Source: Bradyrhizobium campsiandrae
GTDB taxonomy: Bacteria > Pseudomonadota > Alphaproteobacteria > Rhizobiales > Xanthobacteraceae
NCBI RefSeq assembly: GCF_014529705.1
Contig: NZ_JAANIH010000001.1
Coordinates: 186,001 to 250,000 of the forward strand
Direction: 5' to 3'
Length of the DNA: 64,000 bases
Under the pieces are notes generated by a model. That model saw only the letters and a list, made by a program, of their open reading frames with translations. It did no database searches and had not been told where the DNA came from. A program made the translations under genes and the position numbers. Position 1 is the first letter of the stretch. Every line of letters begins with the position of its first letter. This document shows, one piece after another, positions 59,136-64,000 of this stretch.

Positions 59136-60033
59136 GAACAGCGCAATCAGTTGGTGCGACCACACGTTCAATCCGTGGATTGGCTGCACGCGCGTTTCGC
59201 CAGCGTGCGATCACTGCTATGCGGCCACCGAGAACCAGCGGCGAAAGTGGGTTGCGTCCTGGGGAGAGCCTGGCCAGTCTCCTGCGCCGCGGCATCGAAC
59301 TAAGACGTGGGGCAACCCGCTGAAATGGCAGCGGCAGCACCTTCAATTCTATTCGATCCACCAACGCCCGCAGCGCGTCTTCTGCGCGTCGCTCGCCGAC
59401 GTCTTCGACAACGAGGTGCCCGCCGAGTGGCGCGCAGATCTCTTCAGCCTGATCAACCGAACTCCCGATCTGCGCTGGATCCTTCTAACGAAGCGTATCG
59501 GAAATGTTTTGAAGATGGTCCCGGCCGGCGCTTGGACGCGTATGCCGCACGTCGGCTTGATGTCGACCATTGCGAACCAGGCCGAATGGGACCGCGACTA
59601 CCCCAAGCTGAAGGCCGTGCCCGCGGCATGGCACGGCATCTCGGCCGAGCCGCTGCTCGGCCCGATCAACATCGGCGACGCTCGGCCGGACTGGATCATT
59701 ACCGGCGGCGAGAGCGGGACGCACGCTAGACCGATGAGCATTCAGTGGGTCCGCGAGCTCCGCGATCAGTGCGCTGCCGGCGGCATCGCCTTTCACTTCA
59801 AGCAGTGGGGTGAATGGGCCCCTGCCCGCCTGCGCGCCTCCGGATCGCCTGGCCGCTTTGCGTTCGGCGACTATGAATACGACCGAACGGCCATGGTCCA
59901 GGTCGACAGCTATCCTCGCCATTTCACGATGTTCGGCTCTCGCACCGTCATGGAACGGCTTGGCCGGAGCAAGACGGGAGACCGGCTCGACGGCATCGAG
60001 CACAAGGCCTTCCCGCCGCAACTGGCGGCCTAA
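59128..60033 (+). CDS. DUF5131 family protein (phage Gp37/Gp68 type)
   Basis: A 301-aa protein with the DUF5131 N-terminus NSAISWCDHTFNPWIGCTRV, SPACDHCYAATENQRR (radical-SAM-like CxxxC..C arrangement with Cys at WCDHTFNPWIGC and ACDHCYA) and IITGGESGTHARPM. The family is frequent in phages and islands and is related to radical SAM proteins (spore photoproduct lyase-like), but the reaction is unknown. It is translationally coupled to the MazG-like gene upstream and followed by a 96-aa gene. Confidence 0.9.
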   Translation: MGENSAISWCDHTFNPWIGCTRVSPACDHCYAATENQRRKWVASWGEPGQSPAPRHRTKTWGNPLKWQRQHLQFYSIHQRPQRVFCASLADVFDNEVPAEWRADLFSLINRTPDLRWILLTKRIGNVLKMVPAGAWTRMPHVGLMSTIANQAEWDRDYPKLKAVPAAWHGISAEPLLGPINIGDARPDWIITGGESGTHARPMSIQWVRELRDQCAAGGIAFHFKQWGEWAPARLRASGSPGRFAFGDYEYDRTAMVQVDSYPRHFTMFGSRTVMERLGRSKTGDRLDGIEHKAFPPQLAA

Positions 60034-60036
60034 TCC

Positions 60037-60327
60037 ATGTCCAACCGCTTCCAACCGCTCGATAAATTGCCCCTCTTTGCCGAGGAAGAGGCAATTTCGG
60101 TCGCCCTGTTGGGACCGGGGAAATATGCTCATTGGCGCCAGCTTGCCCCTTTACTTGAGGGCCGCGGCTTCCCCAAGATCGATGCGGAGATGGGCGGCCG
60201 GTACACGCCGGCGATCAAGCGTTTCTTCGATCACGAGTACCGCCTGGACACCGCCCAGCCAGTTGCGTCGCGTGACGGGCCGGAGGATTGGGGAACGTGG
60301 AAAAAGAAGAGCGCCCGCCGGGCCTGA
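60037..60327 (+). CDS. Small hypothetical protein next to the recombinase
   Basis: A 96-aa protein starting MSNRFQPLDKLPLFAEEEAI. It contains GRGFPKIDAEMGGRYTPAIK and ends in a basic stretch (WGTWKKKSARRA). It overlaps the recombinase start by about 30 bases, so the two are coupled. Small proteins in this position are often excisionases or recombination directionality factors; this is an inference from position. Similar proteins lie ahead of integrases in other Bradyrhizobium islands, as I recall. Confidence 0.7.
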   Translation: MSNRFQPLDKLPLFAEEEAISVALLGPGKYAHWRQLAPLLEGRGFPKIDAEMGGRYTPAIKRFFDHEYRLDTAQPVASRDGPEDWGTWKKKSARRA

Positions 60328-61499
60328 GATACAACGGCAAGCGCCCGGTTTGGCGCGCCAGCAAATCAGCGATCGCTGAAGGCTATCCCCTCAAATCCGT
60401 GCATCTTACCTCTCTTGCAGACAATCCCGTGCAGCTTCGTCAGCGCTGCGAGCGCCTGCAGGCCGAGATGCTGTCGTGGCTCAAGGGGAAGAGATCGAAC
60501 ATCGACCCGCAGTTCGACGGCACGTTTCGATCTCTGTTCGACCTCTACCAGGTCGACAAGGAGAGCCCATACCACAAGCTGAAGCGCTCTTCGCGCGTCC
60601 CATACGATGTCTATTTGCGCATGATGCGCACGAACATCGGCGAGCGGCTGATCAACGCGTGTGACGGCCGCGACGTGAAGCGTTGGTTCGCGGTCTGGTC
60701 AGAGCCGGCGGAAGGCAAGACAAAGCGCCAAGTTGCGAAGGCGCGCATGGCCATCTACGTCCTCAAGGCCGCACTCTCGTTCGGCATCCTCTGCCGCAAG
60801 CCGGGATGCGTCGAATTCCGCGCGGTGCTCGACGCCATCAGGTTTGAGACGCTCCGGCCTCGCGACGTCGCGCTTCCTGCCGATGTCGTGGTGAAGGCTC
60901 GCGCGGCTGCGCACGCGGCCGCTCATCCGCGCGCGGCGCTTTGCTACGCCATCCAGTTTGAGGGCGCTGTTCGACAATGGGACGTCACTGGGCAGTGGTT
61001 TCCGATCGCGGATTCTCAGCCGTCGGCAGTGCACGATCACGGCACGAAGTGGATAGGCCCGACCTGGGCGAACATCGACGAAAACCTGATCCTGCGCTGG
61101 ACGCCGACCAAGACGGAATTCACGACGGGCTTACCCGTGGTGATCGATCTCGCCGCGTGCCCCATGGTGATGGAGGAGCTCGCGCTGATCCCCGAGGCCG
61201 AGCGCGTGGGCCCTCTGATCGTCAACCCAAAGACTGGCTTCCCCTATCGCAACGACAAATTCCACGATGTTTGGTGCGACGTGAAGGAAGCGATCGGGCT
61301 ATCAGCGAAGGTCTGGAGCCGAGATTTGCGGAAGTCCGGGTCGACGGAGGCCCGCGCTGCCGGCGCGCCGCTCGATGACGTCAAGAAGCTGATGGGGCAC
61401 GCGGAGAACTCGGACACCGCGGCAAAGGTCTATGATCTTGCCGTCCTCGAGGCTCACCGCCGCATCGCAGCCGCGCGCGTTGCGAGCCGTAAGAAGTGA
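60297..61499 (+). CDS. Tyrosine recombinase (site-specific integrase)
   Basis: A protein of about 400 aa. The C-terminal catalytic region contains AVRQWDV (first Arg), the box SRDLRKSGSTEARAAGA (where the HxxR motif of integrases has Arg but no canonical His), LDDVKKLMGHAENSDTAAKV (GH) and the Tyr nucleophile in KVYDLAVLEAH. The N-terminal part is a core-binding domain with a Pro/Arg-rich start. I use the GTG at 60297 because GGAGG and GGGG lie ahead of it. It should catalyse integration at the flanking repeats. Confidence 0.88.
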   Translation: MEKEERPPGLRYNGKRPVWRASKSAIAEGYPLKSVHLTSLADNPVQLRQRCERLQAEMLSWLKGKRSNIDPQFDGTFRSLFDLYQVDKESPYHKLKRSSRVPYDVYLRMMRTNIGERLINACDGRDVKRWFAVWSEPAEGKTKRQVAKARMAIYVLKAALSFGILCRKPGCVEFRAVLDAIRFETLRPRDVALPADVVVKARAAAHAAAHPRAALCYAIQFEGAVRQWDVTGQWFPIADSQPSAVHDHGTKWIGPTWANIDENLILRWTPTKTEFTTGLPVVIDLAACPMVMEELALIPEAERVGPLIVNPKTGFPYRNDKFHDVWCDVKEAIGLSAKVWSRDLRKSGSTEARAAGAPLDDVKKLMGHAENSDTAAKVYDLAVLEAHRRIAAARVASRKK

Positions 61500-61505
61500 T
61501 TGCCG

Positions 61506-62438
61506 ATGATCAACAGAGGTCCAATGGCGAGCCTGGCCGCTCAGGAGGGCAAGTTCAAAATCAATCTCACGGACCTCTGCCCGTGCGATAGCAAATGGAT
61601 GGTCGAGCGATGCTGTTTAGACCGTACGGACATGAAGCTTCGAAAACGAACGCCATCCATTTCGCCGCCGGGACCGTCGACCAGCTACTCGCATCCACGA
61701 TGCTACCTAAATGGAACGAACGACTGTTCGGAGAAGATTTCGGCCGAGCATTATTTTTCCAAAAACCTGCTCGAGTTCCTCGCCGAGGATGGCGGTGGAA
61801 TAACCATGTCGGGCATGCCTTTCTTGAAGCCGGGTGAACAGAGGCGCCTGGCCGTGGATAATTTAGTCGCCAATATTCTGTGCAAACGCCACAACGAAGC
61901 CCTCTCTCCGCTCGATCAGGAGGCCGGAGCATTCTTCCGTGGGCTGAAGGATACCCTCTCTGGCGGTAAGCGCCGGAACCCACACATTCGACTGTTCGAC
62001 GGCACCGCCATTGAAGCATGGATGCTGAAAGTAGCTTGTGGTGTCTACTTTGCCAGGCTTGCTAGCGCTGGCGGAGTTCGAATTGCGGATACTCACACCA
62101 TCAACCTCGACAAGGTGCAGAAGGCTCTCTTCGACCACCAATGGGAAACTGCTGCAGGTCTTTACTTTGTCGGTAGCCCTGGCACCGTCATAAACACGGC
62201 ATTCCATCTACAATTCGCGCCACTCACTTTGGAAAGCGCAACTCGTTTCTGCGGTGCTCGTATTTCGTTTCTTGGTTTCGAATGCGATCTGCTATTCGAC
62301 ATGGAAGGCATCAACATGGGCAAGTTGGTTCACCGGCCCCATGAGTTGAACCTTCGCCAAAAGAATAGACACAGCATCATCATGCTGAGTTGGCCGCGAG
62401 GCACGCCCATGGTTTCTGTCAACATCGAAAAGATTTGA
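61506..62438 (+). CDS. SEC-C zinc motif plus HNH-like protein, island cargo
   Basis: A protein of about 310 aa. Near the N-terminus DLCPCDSKWMVERCCLD matches the SEC-C zinc motif (CPCxxx...CC). A second part has CYLNGTNDCSEKISAEHYFS and NILCKRHNEALSPLDQEAGA, which resembles an HNH/zinc-finger nuclease-like domain (C, SxEH, CxxHN). The C-terminal half is beta-rich with no recognised domain. The start could also be 61524, which has AGAGG upstream. The gene lies between the recombinase and the right repeat, the usual place for cargo such as defence genes. No function is claimed. Confidence 0.7.
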   Translation: MINRGPMASLAAQEGKFKINLTDLCPCDSKWMVERCCLDRTDMKLRKRTPSISPPGPSTSYSHPRCYLNGTNDCSEKISAEHYFSKNLLEFLAEDGGGITMSGMPFLKPGEQRRLAVDNLVANILCKRHNEALSPLDQEAGAFFRGLKDTLSGGKRRNPHIRLFDGTAIEAWMLKVACGVYFARLASAGGVRIADTHTINLDKVQKALFDHQWETAAGLYFVGSPGTVINTAFHLQFAPLTLESATRFCGARISFLGFECDLLFDMEGINMGKLVHRPHELNLRQKNRHSIIMLSWPRGTPMVSVNIEKI

Positions 62439-62509
62439 CGGTGTGCGAGAGGACGGCGCACACGGCGCACAGCCATATTGATTTGTCAGCGCTTTTTAGG
62501 CGTCCCGTC

Positions 62510-62523
62510 TAAGGACTTCTTAA
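62510..62523. repeat. Right direct repeat of the island (candidate att site)
   Basis: TAAGGACTTCTTAA is identical to 55935-55948. Here it is preceded by C, so the CtrA-like site is CTAA-N7-TTAA, one base from consensus. It lies 10 bases before the stop of the MotE-like gene (minus strand). Confidence 0.7.
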
Positions 62524-62533
62524 GTATGAGCCC

Positions 62534-63301
62534 TCAATTCGGCTTTTGCGTCGGCTTGCCGTCGATCTTCGGCAGGTCCCCGGCGGCGGCGGACTGATCC
62601 CCGCCCCCGTTGGCGCGGCGCGCCATCTCGACCGTCAGCCGCTCGGCGGCTTCCGAGGACATCAGTCCCAGGATGTCGGACATCTTGCGGGGGGCGATCG
62701 CCGAGGCGATCTCGATCAGCACGCTCATCTCGAGCCGGTCGAACACCCGCGCGGCGTCCTTGGGCTTCATGCTCTCATACATGATCACGAGGCCCTTCAG
62801 GCGCTGGGCCTCGGCAGCCTTTTGCTCGGCCTGGGTCGCCGAGATGCGGGATTCGACCGCCTTCATCTCCTCGACCTTGCCTTCGATGCGCTTTTCGGCC
62901 GACTTCAACAGGCTTTCGCGGATGTCGATCTCGCGCTGGCGGGCCTCGATCTCCTGGCGACGCGATTGCAGCCGTTCCAGGATCGCGCGCTCCGAGGCCG
63001 AGACCTGCGGCTGAGCTTCGTCCATCTTCACCGGAGTGCCGCCCTCCGGCGGCTTGCTCTCGGCCGCGGCCGGCTTGGGCGCTTCCTTCGGCTCACCATG
63101 CGTCGAGCCGGTGACGTCAGGGTCCTCGCGCCCGGTCGGGAAGTTCAGATTCTCCTGCGCCCACGACTTCTTCGCGCTGTTCGGCTGGTAGTCGAAGACA
63201 TAGCCGCCATTGATCACGAGTCCCGCCACTTTCAGCATGGCGAGACCTGCGACCGCAACCAGCACGACCGGAATGACGCGGATGTTACGAAACGACTTCA
63301 T
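62534..63301 (-). CDS. MotE-like flagellar protein (MgtE N-domain)
   Basis: A 255-aa protein. It has an N-terminal transmembrane helix (VIPVVLVAVAGLAMLKVAGL), a Pro/Glu-rich periplasmic linker, a long coiled coil (RLQSRRQEIEARQREIDIRE) and a C-terminal MgtE-N-like domain (YESMKPKDAARVFDRLEMSV, LIEIASAIAPRKMSDILGLM). In rhizobia MotE is a chaperone for the motility protein MotC. It lies nine bases after the DUF6468 gene, in the operon fliM-DUF6468-motE that originally ran into the TPR gene. Confidence 0.85.
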   Translation of the reverse strand: MKSFRNIRVIPVVLVAVAGLAMLKVAGLVINGGYVFDYQPNSAKKSWAQENLNFPTGREDPDVTGSTHGEPKEAPKPAAAESKPPEGGTPVKMDEAQPQVSASERAILERLQSRRQEIEARQREIDIRESLLKSAEKRIEGKVEEMKAVESRISATQAEQKAAEAQRLKGLVIMYESMKPKDAARVFDRLEMSVLIEIASAIAPRKMSDILGLMSSEAAERLTVEMARRANGGGDQSAAAGDLPKIDGKPTQKPN

Positions 63302-63310
63302 ACCCTGGCT

Positions 63311-63757
63311 TTATGCGGCGAGACCGTTGGACCTTCGGCGCTCCGAAAAGGCCTCGGCGGCGGCGGCCACCGCCTTCGCGGGCGAGGGCTTGGCCACCGG
63401 CGCGGCGGCGGCTTCCGGATGCGTCACGGGGCGCGCCGCGATCGCGATCTTGGAGAGGCGGCGCACCACATTGTCGGCTTCGCCGAGCTGCTTGTAGAGC
63501 TGGTCGGACATCTGCGTCGCGGCCGCGAGCTGGCTGCCGAGATTCTCGTTGACGTCGCGCACCGCGAGCTTGAGCCCGCCGATGGCACGCTCGGCGATCT
63601 CGGTCGCGGTGATCAGCTCGCCGATCACGGCCTTGAGCGAATGCTCGTCCGCCTTCAGCCGCGTCAGCCGCTTGTTCAGCAGGATACAATAGCCGATCGT
63701 GAGCATCAGCAGGATAGCCACCAGCGTCTCGATCGCCATTCCCAGGGAGTGGTTCAT
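63311..63757 (-). CDS. DUF6468 domain flagellar-cluster protein
   Basis: A 148-aa protein with an N-terminal transmembrane helix (MAIETLVAILLMLTIGYCIL) and a cytoplasmic coiled-coil (TRLKADEHSLKAVIGELITA, TEIAERAIGGLKLAVRDVNE), followed by an Ala/Pro-rich tail. DUF6468 proteins sit next to fliM in alphaproteobacterial flagellar clusters. Its start overlaps the fliM stop (ATGA). Confidence 0.85.
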   Translation of the reverse strand: MNHSLGMAIETLVAILLMLTIGYCILLNKRLTRLKADEHSLKAVIGELITATEIAERAIGGLKLAVRDVNENLGSQLAAATQMSDQLYKQLGEADNVVRRLSKIAIAARPVTHPEAAAAPVAKPSPAKAVAAAAEAFSERRRSNGLAA

Positions 63758-64000
63758 GGGGCCTCCATCAGCTTGTTCTGTTCGTCCACCTTCTCGAACA
63801 TCGCAAGTGTCGTACTTGGCTTGCGCAAGGGTTTCGTCACGCGGATCGCAACGCGCTCCCCGACCCGGCCCATGCGTCCTTCGGTGATGATGACGTCGCC
63901 GCAGCGCACGGAGACGTTGGCATCGGCGCGCATGTCCAGCGGCAGGGTGTCGCCGACCTTGAGCCGCATCAGCTGCTTGAGCGGGATGTCGGCCTCATAG
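63754..64000 (-). CDS. fliM: Flagellar motor switch protein FliM, C-terminal end
   Basis: The frame is open to the window edge, so the N-terminal part lies beyond 64000. The visible residues (EADIPLKQLMRLKVGDTLPL, DMRADANVSVRCGDVIITEG, RMGRVGERVAIRVTKPL) form the SpoA-type domain of FliM, which binds FliN in the C ring and controls rotation direction. It is the first visible gene of the operon that continues with DUF6468 and the MotE-like protein. Confidence 0.9.
   Translation of the reverse strand, partial: YEADIPLKQLMRLKVGDTLPLDMRADANVSVRCGDVIITEGRMGRVGERVAIRVTKPLRKPSTTLAMFEKVDEQNKLMEAP

Larger units (their letters stand above)
55935..62523. mobile_element. Integrative island of about 6.6 kb within a flagellar operon
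   Basis: The segment is bounded by the 14-bp direct repeat TAAGGACTTCTTAA (55935-55948 and 62510-62523) and contains a tyrosine recombinase near its right end. Other content is phage-like or accessory: HTH protein, MazG-like protein, DUF5131 protein, PEP-CTERM protein, RHH protein and a SEC-C/HNH-like protein. Flanking genes are flagellar on both sides and in the same orientation (MotE-like gene on the right, TPR gene on the left). No transposase, phage structural gene or tRNA target is seen. Exact ends are inferred from the repeat only. Confidence 0.75.

Noticed and set aside
55934..62523. Reading the two repeat copies as independent CtrA boxes rather than att sites
   Set aside because: Not excluded, but the seven spacer bases are also identical, and an integrase lies between them; one base differs from the CtrA consensus at the right copy. 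Duplication by integration explains all of this better.

Overview
The window looks like chromosomal DNA of a Bradyrhizobium-type alphaproteobacterium. It is GC rich, its RecA and AlaS are of the Bradyrhizobium type, recA carries an alphaproteobacterial LexA box (GTTC-N7-GTTC), CckA and CtrA boxes are present, and several palindromic intergenic repeat families known from Bradyrhizobium recur. No rRNA, tRNA or CRISPR array was seen.

Bases 1-16.2 kb are mostly housekeeping. They hold the end of an amidohydrolase, a TrmJ-like RNA methyltransferase fused to a DUF559 nuclease-like domain, icd, a cyclic-nucleotide-gated K+ channel downstream of alaS, a tandem glycine riboswitch ahead of gcvT-gcvH-gcvP, a two-gene unit ending in a frameshifted PIN-domain gene, and recA. 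From 16.3 to 23.5 kb lies a stretch of very small genes: two peptides with double-glycine leaders, tiny membrane proteins, a 43-aa lipoprotein, HdeA-like and PilZ proteins, and two paralogues sharing a DPWGG motif. Many of these are shorter than 60 codons. Degenerate repeats that may be IS relics and two intrinsic terminators without genes lie among them.

From 23.5 to 42.8 kb there is a sulfur/redox patch (AhpD-like protein, two YeeE/YedE half transporters, a BigR-like persulfide sensor, an orphan CcoG), acetyltransferase, DsbA-like, XRE and SET-domain genes, and a TetR regulon. In the regulon a 19-bp operator occurs four times in two duplicated promoters. One drives a carotenoid oxygenase and a MAPEG protein, the other drives two membrane proteins. 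Class I fumarase, a LuxR-type regulator, an ICMT-like methyltransferase, a GST and a Tim44-domain protein follow.

From 43.1 to 64 kb is the cell-cycle/flagellar region: cckA, flgB-flgC-fliE-fliQ-fliR-flhB on the minus strand, and fliO-fliP divergent from flgB across a region with a perfect CtrA box. A 1268-aa periplasmic TPR protein, a MotE-like protein, a DUF6468 protein and the end of fliM complete it. A 6.6-kb island (55935-62523) separates the MotE-like gene from the TPR gene. It carries a tyrosine recombinase, DUF5131, MazG-like, HTH, RHH and PEP-CTERM genes and an unrecognised SEC-C plus HNH-like protein. It is flanked by a 14-bp direct repeat whose left copy is itself a perfect CtrA box (TTAA-N7-TTAA). 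The island therefore seems to have entered a flagellar operon at, or next to, a regulatory site and left that site intact.
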